Below are positions 1-12,737 of a DNA stretch of 64,000 bases, piece by piece. A program made the translations under genes and the position numbers. Position 1 is the stretch's first letter, and every line of letters starts with the position of its first letter. Below the pieces are notes generated by a model. It was given only the letters and a program-made list of their open reading frames with translations, did no database searches and had not been told where the DNA came from. The stretch is taken from assembly GCA_030248215.1 (NCBI GenBank), contig JASANG010003349.1:56621-120620 (forward strand). The letters run 5' to 3'. This DNA comes from Enoplolaimus lenunculus (lineage: Eukaryota; Nematoda; Enoplea; Enoplida; Thoracostomopsidae).

Positions 1-117
1 ATCAGTTACTTCTTTCCAGGATATTTCGTTTTTTATCACAATTCCCGAGCCACTCGCCTCGAGAGAATTAAAAATGTTTAAGCCATTGATAGAAAATACA
101 TCTACGGTTGGGCAAAT

Positions 118-366
118 TTAACCTGCTTTTGTTCTCAGCGCAGTGTATACACGTTAAATAGTATATATCGCACCGCGTACAATTGCAACACGTATACATA
201 GTACTAAATCACCACAAGACATGAGAGCCCCCTCGGGCTCGAGCGTCAAGCTCCTATAGCTGAGTGGTGATGGTATACGCCTCGTACTCCAGTCACTGGA
301 GTTCGAATCCTAGCATAAAAGTAGGTCTCAGGGGAAATAGCAAATATTCATGTGAGAAAGGGTTAA
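118..366 (+). mobile_element. TTAA-bounded tRNA-like miniature element, copy 1
   Basis: The right end reads GTGAGAAAGGG then TTAA, the mirror of the left end of the better-kept copies at 12738 and 53158. Inside lies a tRNA-like stretch with a box A-like TAGCTGAGTGGTGATGG and a box B-like GTTCGAATCC. The left terminus is decayed, with only TTTAACC recognisable. TTAA target sites and CCC-starting inverted ends are typical of piggyBac-group transposons, so this looks like a non-autonomous member carrying a pol III-like segment. Confidence 0.6.
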
Positions 367-1077
367 GCAAAAATATTTCAGTTTACTATCTATAATATTT
401 TCTCAACTTTATCGCCGTTTTATTGCTTCGTTTTAATTCTTGTTGGTAGTCTCACGGGGTAGCAGGATAGGCAAAACTGCGTTTTGTACCCTTCCGAAAT
501 CCTAGAAACATTCAAGATGCACGTGAATTTTCTCAAGTTGAGTAGTTTGGAGCTCCATCTGTAACGCTAACGCGCCCATCCAAGGCGAACCTGCGCAATA
601 ATTTGGCAATTTTGAAAAGATACAAAGCAACTTTATGCCCCTGATGTAAGCTTTGGGTATATATACTCAGGTTCTAGCACTAAAATGGCAATGCAGCCAG
701 CTTTGGCGATCATTGCAACTGAAGAATATTATCCACAGGATGGATTTTGTGAATAAAATCCTATCTACTGTATAGTGATCAGAATAAGACAGGGTAGAGG
801 ATACAAGTGTGGAGTGCCCATTTTGGGGACTTTAATACTAATACCCGAGTGAGGCTCATATATCGTTGACTTACTTTTGGAAATATTAGTTTGTTCAACA
901 TCTTTCAACATTAATAGTTTTGTGGCGAAGGCTGCTAAAACGATAACATTAATTTAGCGACATTTGGACTTTGCGACAGACTTTGAAGTTGAGAAAATAT
1001 TCGTGTTAGCGCTTGAACCCGATTAGCTGTTGTTTCGGCCCATGTTACGATACAGACCGTCCCATTGTCCTAGGACT

Positions 1078-1439
1078 GGCTGGGTTTCTCTAATTTTACT
1101 TAAGTATTTACTTAAGTTATACTTAAGTAATTACTTAAGTCGTCCACTTATAAGTAAATACTTAAATTTTCGAGCAAAACAAATAAACGCCAAATGTAAG
1201 CCGTTGTTATGAACAAGAAAGTAATAGTTTTGCTTTCTATTGAGGAGGGAGCAATAGTCTACAATTTCAACTTGATCAAAGTTAGTACCTATGCCTGAAT
1301 GGTAAATTTGTAATCTATCAAGTTTAGTGAGCGACTTAAATATTTCCTTAAGTACGCTTTTAAAAACGAGAAAATGGTTTAGTATTACTTAACACGTACT
1401 TAAGTACTAAATCGTACTTAGGGTTTTGGAAACCCAGCC
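1078..1439. mobile_element. MITE with GGCTGGGTTTC ends and TACTTAAGTA repeats, copy 1
   Basis: The ends are inverted copies (GGCTGGGTTTC at the left, GGAAACCCAGCC at the right). The interior is packed with the self-complementary word TACTTAAGTA and variants at both sides, so the whole unit can fold on itself. A 152 bp relative with the same ends sits at 14519-14670. No coding capacity is visible. Confidence 0.7.
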
Positions 1440-2330
1440 ATTGTGGTGTAGTAGGGGCAGATTTTACTTTTCTCGGGGGATTGTAGCTCCCCTGACCACC
1501 GCATATACTAGTAATTTGGTATATAATTTGGTGTAATAGGGGCAGTCTTGATAGTAAAAATAACAGAAACGGATAGTGATCGAAATAACGGAAAACGGAT
1601 ATAGCATTCCTGTCTACCAGTTTCAAGGAACGCTAAGGCTGAGCAAGACAAGTGTTTCATAAATGAACTGCATAGGGTGAATTGTTTTCTGTACTCCTGG
1701 CATATGACTGCTCCGGGATAATGAAACGGCATTTAGGGCAACGTTGGCCGTTAATATGAAAACAATTCGTTTTGCCCGATTGGACATAACAAACACAGCT
1801 CTTGTTTTGTACTTCCCCATACGGACTTAGGCTTCAGAAGCGTTGCACCTAAGCCATAACATCAAACTTGATGGGAGTGTATAAGAACCAATTTTAGGTG
1901 TTATGGGTGGTTTGTACAAGAAAATTTTAAAGAAATAGGTGTAACGTCCAATTTGTTCTCTGCACTGTCCCTGTTTGTATCGATAAAGTACGTGACCTCA
2001 CCGTTAATACAATTTTGAACCGTATGTTTGCTTTAGTATTTTAAACAACTGTGTACTGTTGTCCACTACGCTGTGTTAGCGCAATTGTGGACAATGATAA
2101 ATTGTTAAAGGCGAATGCAGTATATAAGTGCAATTTGTGCAATTTTATATGTATTTGCTGTATTGAATGGTCAAATATTCAGTTTTAAACCGTTAACACG
2201 GCGTATTAATGTTGAATTCTTTTAAGGAGTGCGAATGAAATGTCTTTAGTATATATTTAAAGTACATAGAAATATGTATACATACATATATAAATATATC
2301 TTCGGTTTTATTTAATTTAAAGATGGGGCA

Positions 2331-2540
2331 CACCGCAAAAAATGGTGAGACAAATTGAGTATGTCTCTGAAATAGGCTATTCTGGGCTTCACCTGACTCA
2401 AATTCGACTCCGCCAGAGTTAAACGTGCGACTCATTGAGTCAAATTGGACTCTGGCAAAGTCGTATTTGACTCAGTTTGTGTAGTCCCGTAAAGCCTATT
2501 TCGAAGAGAGCCACAATTTGATTGACCATTTTTTGCAGTG
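2331..2540. mobile_element. MITE with CACYGCAAAAAATGG ends, GACTC-rich, copy 1
   Basis: The left end CACCGCAAAAAATGG and the right end CCATTTTTTGCAGTG are inverted copies. The interior alternates GAGTC and GACTC words around an imperfect dyad. A truncated relative that shares the phrase GACTCAGTTTGTGTAGTCC and the right terminus lies at 16130-16229. Confidence 0.7.
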
Positions 2541-5500
2541 CATGTTTTGTGTTCAAAAGATTTACAAGTTCTAAAACGGACATCTCATCACTGTACCCAG
2601 CTCCCACAGCCGAATATTATCTGATAACATTAAAAGAATAATTCTACATTACCAGAATTTTGTTTACTCATGTAAAGATTGGGTGCAGAACGTCTGCAGG
2701 AAGCTTTAGACTAAATTTTGATTAGGCCTAGGCTCGACTAAGACTTAGGTATATAGGCTCATCCTTGCGCTTAGGCTTTAGCGTTGGCTTAGGAAAATGC
2801 TTATACGACTGTTGCTGGTCTGTTTTATACATTGGCGTAAATCTCTATGATTGCCCCTTGTGTCAACAGTCACAGTGACGAATCCAGAATTTTCTGGTGG
2901 GCTAGGAAACTTTGAGCGTCGAAATTTTACAGTTTTTTCAGAACGGTACAACTCGGTGACGCAATAAATAACCCAGATTGAAATTACATTTCCCCGCAAT
3001 CACAACTTATTGACCGTGGCAGATCAGTGGGGGATACATACCGTATCCCTCCATTAATCTGACACTGTCAACAATTCGTGTTCGCGGGGAAGCCTGGTTT
3101 AGCTTTGGATAATTTGAGCCGGTTTTCAGTTGCTGGCTCGCTGTTTCTACCGAATACCTGCAATATTTAAACCATACATCTTTGTATTTGCTCAAATGTT
3201 GTCCAAATTCTCGAACGGCCTGTGGAAAAGTTGTTGTAAGAGATTATTCAGCTGATGTTAAACCCTGAAGCCTCGTACACAAACCTGACGTTTTGATTTA
3301 ACATTTAAGGTGCAGTTTATTCTGATCTTATAGCTCAACAAAGGTCAATGACCACCTTAGGGTCATTCTGGAAAGCTGTGGTCAAGATTATATGCACATT
3401 TTGCTTACATTTCGCATATATGTGGGGCTAAGACGGTTGATATTTGAAAACGAGAACAGCTGTTTTAAAGTTTCAAAGCCTTCTTATAACTGAATTTGAA
3501 TTCAGTCTTGTACTTTTGGTAAATGTTTGATATGTTAGCAGAAAAATACCAGCAACCAAAATTTAGCTTTTGGCTTCAGTCAAAAATCGAGAATCGGTTC
3601 TGATGGAAATTCGTTGTAGGTTTTGGCAATTTCGGTACTAAAGTTTTTCACATTTTTGCGTAAATTGTGCCAATTTTACTGAGTTGAGTTTGTAAGTTGA
3701 TATCATTTTTTGAAAGGTTTAAACCAGTTTTCGTTAAGCAAGAAAGTTAACATGCTTAGATTCAACTCATAGTTGTGTATCAAATATATAAACATTTAAA
3801 CGTTTTCTGACGATAGCTTCTTGATCCTTGAAGAAGCCTTTACCATTAGAAATGGAAAATTTCTAAATAGTCTAATTTGTATGTGAAATAAATACGAAAA
3901 GTTATAAGAAACTAAAATATAATTATTTTTCAAAATCAAACTGTTTTTGACCAAAACTGACTAAAAATTAACTGTGAGGAGATTTAGCAAATTAGATACG
4001 GTAAGTGTCTGTTTAATTATAAATTTTAGCTATATCAATCAGTTAGGATTGCTGCGGGTATGGTGAGCAGCATAGGCGTTATTGCAGTTTGAATTGTTTT
4101 GTAGTTTTTTGTCTCCACCCTCGGGCGGTGTCTTCTGTTTTTTCTAGCGGTACTTATCAAAGCAATTATGAGTGTTGAATACAGAAGAACATTTTTCATG
4201 AAAGTTTTGTATATTCTACGTTAGAAGTTTTAAGCTATGCTATACGATAATCTACGTCCTTGGCGGCTGACTTAATGCAATTTGGATTGTATATTTTTTC
4301 TTTAACTTTACGATGATAGCGATATTTTTGAATCTCAAGAAAGCTTCAGTGGAAGAGACGACTTAAATAAATTGCTTATCGAGCAAAACCTGAGGTTCGG
4401 AAACCTAAAAAACTTAACATTAAACTCCATAGATCCGAAACGATAAATCTTTCGCACGTCCGGATAAATATCCGGTACGAATTGCCGCGTATCCGCATAT
4501 GAAAACTATCCGATGCCTATAATTAACGTCGAGTTTTCCAATTAAATATCTAAAACACGTGTAGAATAGCGAATTAAAGTTTGTGTTTGCGAAAATTTTA
4601 TTATATCTTCGGAACACTGTACGTACTTTTCCAGGAGGAACAGAAATATATTTGCATTTAGGGCAGCGGTTTGGGTATTACAGACCCCCAGTCTACAATA
4701 TAGGGCCTCGTGTAAGTATATAAGCTACCTACAAAAGGAAAAACAGTTTATCCAAAAGTATAGGTGCACATATGCTGGGTGCAATGGAAAACTCGCGAAC
4801 GAGAAGCAAATAAGTATGAATAACACAATGCATAATTTAAATTTCGCCGAAGGTGGGATATTTTTTAACTCGTATGGTTGATCGGTTTTGCCGGACCCAA
4901 TACCCTCCCCAGAGACGTCATGGTACGGTAGTCATGACACTGCTGCTTTTATTTAAAACAATTGTTTGGGAAGAGCCACTGATTTACCTTCAGCTTTCAA
5001 TCTTGAACAAATTAAGTATATAATTTTTCTACGAAATTTTGCTACGGAAATTTAATATATTCACGTCAATATATCAGACCAAAATTGAAAATTTCTGATA
5101 AACCAAAATCAGTCCAGCACTCCATTGCAGAATTTACCAAGTTAGATATAATAGGACATGTCATGTTTATAGCTTTACCTTTATTAGGGTGTATTGCGTA
5201 CATTCTTTAATGATTATGAGAACGTGGCGTTAACCCTTGTGCATATTTTCTCGTGCTTTTGATCCAAATAAACTTCTTGATGCGAAAAGTTGTCGGATTT
5301 TAAATCTTTCATTTCAACACTCGTTGAGTTCAACGTGAAAATATGAGCTTATTTTGTGACACGTGATATATCATGAGCTGCTGATATCGCTATTTTAGTG
5401 ACAGTTTGCTCGCAAATGTGTAAAATTTTCTAAATTTGATAAGACTGACTGCAGTTTGGAATTAGTACTACAGGGGTTAAGGGGTCGTGTCTTTAATGAA

Positions 5501-5891
5501 ACTTGTAAACAATATAGAATTTTACTCATTTCGTGTCTATTGAAATGTTTGAAAGACACAAGATCAATAGAGACTTCTGCAAAAGATTTTACTTCGGCAG
5601 GTCATGACCGTCCTGAACGAATACTGACACCTTTAGAAAATTGTCGACCTTACTTGTGAGTCATCGAAAACAACTATGTATTTCCAGAAAAATGCTTAGC
5701 CCCCCTAGCAAAGATGAGTTGGCTACGGGATTGAATTGCAAGGCTGAGCAGATCCTGGTCCCATAGGCTACGGGCCCGCTGCAATTAAATAAATGTTCTA
5801 TCGAGCGAAAAAACTGATTTACAAATTTAGAACCAGCACTTTATTCTAAAGCCTGTCAATAATATCTTTTTGACTTTCCGCAAGTTTTCGA

Positions 5892-6342
5892 GAATTACTT
5901 CTCTTGCATGAGCCAGTGGAACTGCCATACAGGAATTACTTCTCTTATATGAGCCAGTGGAACTGCCATACAGGAATTACTTCTCTTGTATGAGCCAGTG
6001 GAACTGCCATACAGGAATTACTTCTCTTGTATGAGCCAGTGGAACTGCCATACAGGAATTACTTCTCTTGTATGAGCCAGTGGAACTGCCATACAGGAAT
6101 TACTTCTCTTGTATGAGCCAGTGGAACTGCCATACAGGAATTACTTCTCTTGTATGAGCCAGTGGAACTGCCATACAGGAATTACTTCTCTTGTATGAGC
6201 CAGTGGAACTGCCATACAGGAATTACTTCTCTTGTATGAGCCAGTGGAACTGCCATACAGGAATTACTTCTCTTGTATGAGCCAGTGGAACTGCCATACA
6301 GGAATTACTTCTCTTGTATGAGCCAGTGGAACTGCCATACAG
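5892..6342. repeat. 41 bp minisatellite, exactly 11 units
   Basis: The unit starts GAATTACTTCTCTTGTATGA and ends GAACTGCCATACAG. The block from 5892 to 6342 is 451 bp, which is 11 x 41. Only two units carry visible changes (TTGCATG and TTATATG in the first two units); the rest are identical, so the array is young or homogenised. It ends about 470 bp before the innexin start codon. The period is not a multiple of three and stop codons fall in the units, so it is not a protein repeat. Confidence 0.97.
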
Positions 6343-6813
6343 AGGTGTAAATGGGAAAAATTTTCCACAAATTTTAATTTTTACCGTCTTTCTTTCCTCT
6401 CCCGCTCCCCAACCTTTTCCCACGGAAACCCAGATTAACCTGCAGTTCCACCCCCACCAACTTACAAACAATCTACCCTCCACACCAAAAAACCAAAATT
6501 TATCCCCCCCAAAAAAAAAAAACTTAACAACAAAACCACAATAGCTTACAGAACACGTGTCACTCCGTATTCTTTGTGTAAAAAGTGTTTAGTGTAAAAG
6601 GTTATATGTGTTTTCATTATTACGGCAGGAATAACGAGCTGGCATTTTTCAACTTTGCCAATCGGTAATTGTGCGATTATAAATTATTTGATGGCGAGTT
6701 AGGAAAAAAACAGTGTGAACGGCGCATTAACAATACTATTTTAGTAACATCCTAAATGTTTTAAAAAAATTTAATAAATATTTAAATTTTGGTTAAAACA
6801 GCTTCCAGGAACC

Positions 6814-9800
6814 ATGCTGGGTATTCCGTTTCTGGAACTCGTGTTTAAATCAATCAAACCATCACTCTGTGATGATATTGTTGACCGTATGAATTACTTG
6901 ATCACAAGTTCATTGCTTGTATTTTTTGCTATTTTGGTAAGTAAGCGAATTAATACTTGTTGCTGTTTTTAAGTCAAGCTTGCCGGTATAGGACGGGATA
7001 GTTTTTTTGAGATTCATTAGGCGACGAAATGTTGGCACGGTCGGAACCACAAATGGCTGACATGGAGCTGGCTGGAAAAAGTTATGAAACGCAATTTATA
7101 CTGTATGCCATACATGTGCCAATTGTTTGAGGGGGAAAATTGTACGATATAACGGACTTTAGCATTTAATCACAAAAAATTTTCTTACTGGGTGGGCATA
7201 GGCACCCTCTGGATCCGCTAGTGGTTTTCAGTTATCCTTTCGATTATTTTCTGGCAAAATGACTTTAATTAAACATTATTTATCTTGAGTCAAATCAAAT
7301 CAAAATACATGCCTGGTTTGTCGGGCTTTGTGCTCATCATTTGATTACAAGAAACAGTTCATATAAAACACGAAACACTTTTCAATTCTAGCTAGGTAAT
7401 TTTAAAATTAATTAATTTTCATTATAGATTTAACTAAAACGCACACGAGGCTTATTTACTGTTGTCCGTGTAGGTTCTAGCTTTGTATTTAAAATTTTAC
7501 TTTTGTCGGATATTTTTTAGGTCTCAGCGAAACAATACGTTGGCAAACCGATTCAATGCTGGGTGCCGGCACAATTTCGAGGCGGCTGGGAACAGTACGC
7601 AGAAAATTACTGTTTCATTAGTAACACATATTTTGTACCGTTCGATAGCACAATTCCGAACGATCATGAACAAAGAGGTGAAGCAGAAATCGGCTACTAT
7701 CAATGGGTACCAATTGTACTCGCAATACAAGCGTTAATGTTCTATTTACCGCATCAAATTTGGAAATGTCTTAGCTGGCAATCAGGTATGAACGCAAATG
7801 TGTACAGGGGATATATTTTTCCGAAATTCCCAAAAATGAATTAAGATTTGCCGCCCCCCTGCGCAATCTGCAATTACTTATAGAAGGTCCCGATGTCTTC
7901 TAAAGGGTGGAAGAAAAAATTCGCAGAATTGCCAAACTACTTTCGGCTAAAAATTGTGAAGATGTTTTTCGGAGGGAAGGCCCGTCCTATGCCCCCTGTA
8001 GCTGCGGCTCCGTAAAATAAGGCACTTTATACATACTGAAACTATATACTTCCGAGAGACCTGAATTAATTTTTCATTGCCTTTCGAAAAACTTCTACGC
8101 TCGTGTACAGATGCGTCAGCTACTAGCTAAATAATTTCGGTTACATTTTAAGGTATAAATCTAAAAGCGATTATAAAGATATCGCAAGAAGCTGCTCTGC
8201 AGGATACTGAGGCGCGCGACAAAACCGTCGACCGGTTGACTCGCTACGTTCAAGATGCTCTGTGGATCCGGCATCAACCGACACTGCCTTCCGGTTACGG
8301 ATCACATCCGGCGTCCAAAGGAAGCGCTTGTTGTTGGGATGGTGGTATGATGACTAGCGGGCGACGGAATTGTTATGTTTCTATGGTTTATGTTTTGGTC
8401 AAGGTATATTAAATGCATTTATATATGTACGTATGTATATGTGTGTATATATGTCACAGTGCAACCAGAGGTCTGCCTTCGGCTCCGGTAGACTTTGTAA
8501 GCAATTTCGGTAGTGAATTATGCGCTCAGGCATGTTTTGTTGACCTCCGGCTCCGGAAATTTCCAGGTCCGGTTGCATCCTGATATATAGATATAGTTTC
8601 GTGCCAACAGAAACCAGTGCAGCAAGTGCGCATGTTATTTGAAAAATGGAATTGAGGCCCCCCTGATCTGGTAAAATTACGAATTTAAAATTTTTGCCAG
8701 TGTCATAATAAGGTAGCAAACTATAAACAGTGGTTTGACCTAAGTCTAATTTTAACGTGAAGTCATGATTTATTTAAATTTTTCTGTTCAGACATACTGA
8801 ATTTGCATCAGAATCTTCAAAAAGCGTCCATATTTAAATTAGCGATGCTGCTTGAAAACTTTGCTGCGAAAATCACAATACCAAAGTGTTTGATAGACAC
8901 GCATTAATAATTGGCTACATTTCAAAACACAAACAGTATTCTTGCCTCAGCATAAAATGTTAGGAACGCCGCTGAAGGAATCTATAAACCAGGGTTTTAA
9001 CCAAATTCCGGTTCCGGCTTAAATTTTAATTCCTATTCCGACCGAATATTAGCCTTACGCAGAAATTCTGACTTTTTTGGTATTATATCAACTGTTCCAT
9101 ATTTTTGACTTGAAGCGCTATTGTACAATGCACAGGCAAAGTCGTTTATATTCTTTAGTTCAATAATTTTTAAACCTTGTCCTATATCATAAATTCGCAT
9201 GCTTGCACTTCAAATTTATTTGCTGCAAACAAAAAATGCAATTTGTTTTTGAAAATTTTTTGCATAAGGAATAAAATTAGTATAAAACTAAAATTGCAAT
9301 TTGAGGTTCCAATTCGGATTGCCACTAAAATTTCATTCCGATTGTTTACCCTGCTACAAATTGTGTCCGAAATTTTTACAGTTAATCTACGTCGCCAATG
9401 TTATCGGGCAATTTTTTCTGTTGAACGAATTTCTCGGCACCGCGTATACGTTTTGGGGCGTTCAAATCTTTTCCGATTTAATCAACGGCCGAGAATGGCA
9501 GGATTCGGGACATTTCCCGCGCGTCACAATGTGCGATTTCCAAGTGAGCCAGGGTCCAATTTTTGCAGTAATTTTTGGAAACTAATAATGTTTTACTGAA
9601 AAAAAAAAGATTTGGTGTAATAAGAAAATTTTTGTCGGCGGATTATTTATTATCATGACAATTCGTCGCCTGACGGCTCGTCCACCGCTCACTTGTAATC
9701 CGAAATTTTATCAACTACAACGATTCGTCGCCTATCATTATGCGTAGGCTCGGGTATAGGCTTACGATTACGCTTAGGATTATGCTTAAATTTATTTATA

Positions 9801-11341
9801 GGCTTTAAGACACTGTTCGGTGTAATATTTTCATTCGATGCATATAAGTTTTCTTATTTCTAAAAATTAACCCCTAACCAGGTTATTCTTCATATGAAGG
9901 CCTGAAAGATGTGTTTTACGGCTAATAGCTAACGACTCAACCTCATTTTCTCATTAGTTCATCACTGATGACAATGTGTTGTGGTGCACATTTCAGGTTC
10001 GAGAATTGGGTAACGTTCATCGGCATTCAGTTCAATGTGTTCTAATGATAAATTTGTTCACTGAAAAGATTTATTTATTCCTTTGGTTTTGGTTGTTGTT
10101 TGTTGCGGCGGCAACTGTTGCGAACGCGTTTTACTGGCTTATCGTCGCCAATTGCCCTGCGCCACGGTTTAATGTAAATCATTTCTCGAGTACCTGGCAG
10201 CTTGGAAGAGTTGACCCCTTAAAATTTTTTAGCCGCCACCGCTATTTGTGACCATGCTTGTGGTTGATAAAAAAATCTACGTATTCCCCGCCGAAAATGT
10301 TTTCCATCCCCTCAAGCTGTTAGAAAATGAACAGTAGAAGATATGAGATGTTTATAAACTGTTTGTTACTTAGTAATACTTCAGTACCCACAGCGCCCGC
10401 GGATGTAATACTGTAGTGCTTACAAAACTTTACCACACCAAAATCGGCGAATATGCTACCAGAAGGACACCCAGAAAACTTTCAAGGTCACACCGCTACT
10501 GTATGCAACCGTGTCGAATTTATCGCTCAGGTGCTGGTGCCTACAATCAATATATATTTTTAATAGCATTTGAATAACTACAAAAGCAACTTTACCGTCA
10601 TCATAAACTCATGAATCAAAATTTGTCATAAACGGTGACGAGGGTCGCGATTTTCTGTCCTGCAAAATTAGTTCAAATTGTCACAGAAAAGCAAAAATTA
10701 AATTTTTAAATTTTACAAAATTTTAGGCTACAAATAAACCAAAAAAAGTTTTTCAGATCATTTCTCGATACCTTCGAATCGTCGCCGATGTTTCCAACAC
10801 CGCTGAAGATCGCTTAACTCTTTGGCGATTTACCGACTCTGTTATTCGGCCAGACGGTGCCCTCATACTGCGTTTTATCGCGTCTCATTCTAGCGAAATG
10901 GTCGCTATGGAGCTAACTGGGGCATTGTGGAAAGAATATTGTGGCGCAATATGTTCCCAACAACATCACGAGCAACTCGAGTCGCCCATTTCAACTCCAC
11001 TGGCTGTCGTTGGAGTAACCGTTGACGGCTCGACTACTGGCGGCGGTGCCGCCTTTAATATCGCGACTCGACGCCGATTGGTTGCTGGGACGAATCAGTC
11101 GCCGTCGAATCACGGCGGCGACTTTGTTGCCACCGCTGTTGGAAACGATGGCGATGCGTCTGCTGAGGCATCGAAAACTGCCGCAGCAGATGCAACTAAT
11201 CCGTTGTTGAATCAGAGTTGCAACAGTGGTGGCCACAATGGTGTCGCTTGCACGGGTGAACGACGCATTGGGTCGACCAGAAATGGTACCCCCGCTACAG
11301 GGGATTCAGTTGCGTTGCGTATGCCTACCACTCCGGTTTAG
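6814..11341 (+). CDS. Innexin gap-junction protein, six exons, 520 aa
   Basis: Exons: 6814-6936, 7521-7785, 8153-8403, 9382-9543, 9997-10173, 10757-11341. All junctions are GT-AG and the phases agree. Innexins form gap junctions and single-membrane hemichannels in invertebrates. Four membrane segments are visible at about residues 29-46, 104-122, 214-233 and 293-317. The first outer loop has Cys54 (in IQCWVP) and Cys72 (in ENYCF) and leads into the family signature YYQWVP with Pro118 four residues before Trp122. The second outer loop has Cys264 and Cys281. This two-plus-two cysteine pattern is diagnostic. The cytoplasmic tail after residue 327 begins with a conserved-looking block (RYLRIVADVSN, WRFTDSVIRPDGALILR, ALWKEY) and ends in a low-complexity stretch rich in Ala, Gly, Thr and Asn that is likely disordered. 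The start was chosen because MLGIPFLELVF precedes the first membrane segment at the usual distance. I cannot say which paralogue it is. Exon 5's donor (AAT|GTAAAT) is the least certain junction. Confidence 0.93.
8458..8583. mobile_element. CCGGAA-type miniature element in innexin intron 3
   Basis: The ends read GTGCAACCAGAGG and CCGGTTGCATCCTGA, inverted and related to the CAGGGTGCAACCGG family that recurs in the TopBP1 introns. The interior has several GGCTCCGG words. A relative with the same CAACCAGAG opening starts near 16724. It is short and diverged. Confidence 0.5.
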
Positions 11342-12737
11342 AGGGCAACAAGTGTAGATTAAATATACTAATTACCGGAATAAGATAGGGTCTTAGTTTG
11401 GGTTAGAATCAACATAAAGATATTTCTAATCAAAGTTTGTAAATGGAAAGAATCCAAATTTCGTAATTAAAGAACACAAGTGATAATTATTTCTAATTGA
11501 ACTACGTATATGGCATTGAAGTTCAGCGCAGAACTTAAATAGTTATATACCGCCTTTAGCCGGCTCACGTTTTTCTATAAAATTCCTACCGTTGATATAC
11601 AACTATAATCTTGTGCCTCCTAGCGGTCATAAGTTTTCTTTTGCATGACATTATAAAACCTTCCGAAATGAAATTCTGGCAAGCTTCCGGAAGGAATGAA
11701 ACATTTAACTCTATTGTTCATGCATTTTACTGTCACTTTATATTGTGTAATGCATTCCGTTGACATTTGGCATAACAATGATTTTCTGACAATATTTTCT
11801 GGTTTGACGTGTATTTTTTGCGTTTTTAGATTTTATTGGCGTTTTTTATATTTTTGATCATTTCCACTGTTCATTCCGTCCAGTGTTGCGGCTACCGCCC
11901 TTCCCGTTTCCCATCCTGCGGACGAGTGGGGATCGATATATTCCGATCGACCATGTGATTTAAAAAAATTTTGTGCCTTCGGCGCATTTCAGGTTAAGCA
12001 TTGCAATATTCGCGCTTATTTGGGTTCTCGTTAGCTTAGCTGACATATTTGCTCCTGCCATTATATATGGCGCCAAGCGTATGTGCCTTTTGTTTTTGGA
12101 TAAGCTGTTGCTCCACTTGGTGAAACGTAGTAACGGGGCCCAGATTTTACCTTAGGGGTGGGGCACAGATGCCCTACTAGCCGCAGTCCTGATCATGTCA
12201 ATCGTGTTTGCATTTGATAGTTGGAAGTATGGTTACCAGGGTGTAATCCGACATCCGTTTCCGGTAAAGATCAGTTTCTGTTTCTGTTGTAGAAATAAGG
12301 GAAATTCTGTTATTTTTACATTCCAAATTAGTAATAAATCACGTATATATCTCGCAATTTTTTGTTACTCGATTCAAATGAAATAAATATTACAATTTCA
12401 TCCGAAATAACAAAAATTACGATACATCTGCCGCTTTTTGTTTACAACTGTGTAAAGATCGGTGAATATATTGCACGCCTCAATTATGTTGTCAGAAAAA
12501 TAAAACATTTTTGAAACTTTTATACTTCACTACCCGTTTTCCGTTTCCGTTATTTTGACCACTATCCGTTTCTGTTCTTTCTACTATATTTTTACATCCT
12601 GATGATTACCTTACTATATTACAATTCGTTATAATTCTTCTTTTTATTGATATATAAAAGCTTGATCGCAGAGACACAAATTAAATCGACGCAAGATTGA
12701 AGTCTTTTATTCGTATTTAAGTCAAATTCAATAGAAT
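11342..12737. other. Intergenic DNA after the innexin gene
   Basis: No supported gene. Around 12234-12603 there is a weak element with GGGTGTAATCCG at one side and ACATCCTGATG at the other, rich in TCCGTTTC, resembling the diverged words near 1553-1610. A coding-like patch near 11850-11991 is discussed among the findings. I see no clear poly(A) signal for the innexin in the first 200 bases. Confidence 0.5.

Larger units (their letters stand above)
1..6813. other. Gene-free region upstream of the innexin gene
   Basis: I find no exon that I can support here: open frames are short, AT-rich and lack family motifs. The stretch holds several short repeats listed separately (a TTAA-bounded tRNA-like element, a TACTTAAGTA-rich element, a GACTC-rich element, degenerate TTAGGC-like words near 2727-2795, a relic of the hAT-like ATATCCGG family near 4430-4525, and the 41 bp minisatellite). 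The innexin promoter should lie in the last few hundred bases, but no core promoter motif can be named with confidence. Confidence 0.6.

Noticed and set aside
1030-4617. Small open frames of 60-90 codons in the left flank
   Set aside because: They overlap MITEs or show random composition, with no conserved motifs.
5892-6342. CRISPR-like appearance of the 41 bp repeat
   Set aside because: Units are contiguous with no spacers, and the genome is eukaryotic.
6223-6483. Minus-strand open frame over the minisatellite
   Set aside because: It reads through the last 41 bp units and has no conserved content.
9177-9599. A 140-codon plus-strand frame overlapping innexin exon 4
   Set aside because: It is in a different frame from the innexin exon and gives no transmembrane or family pattern.
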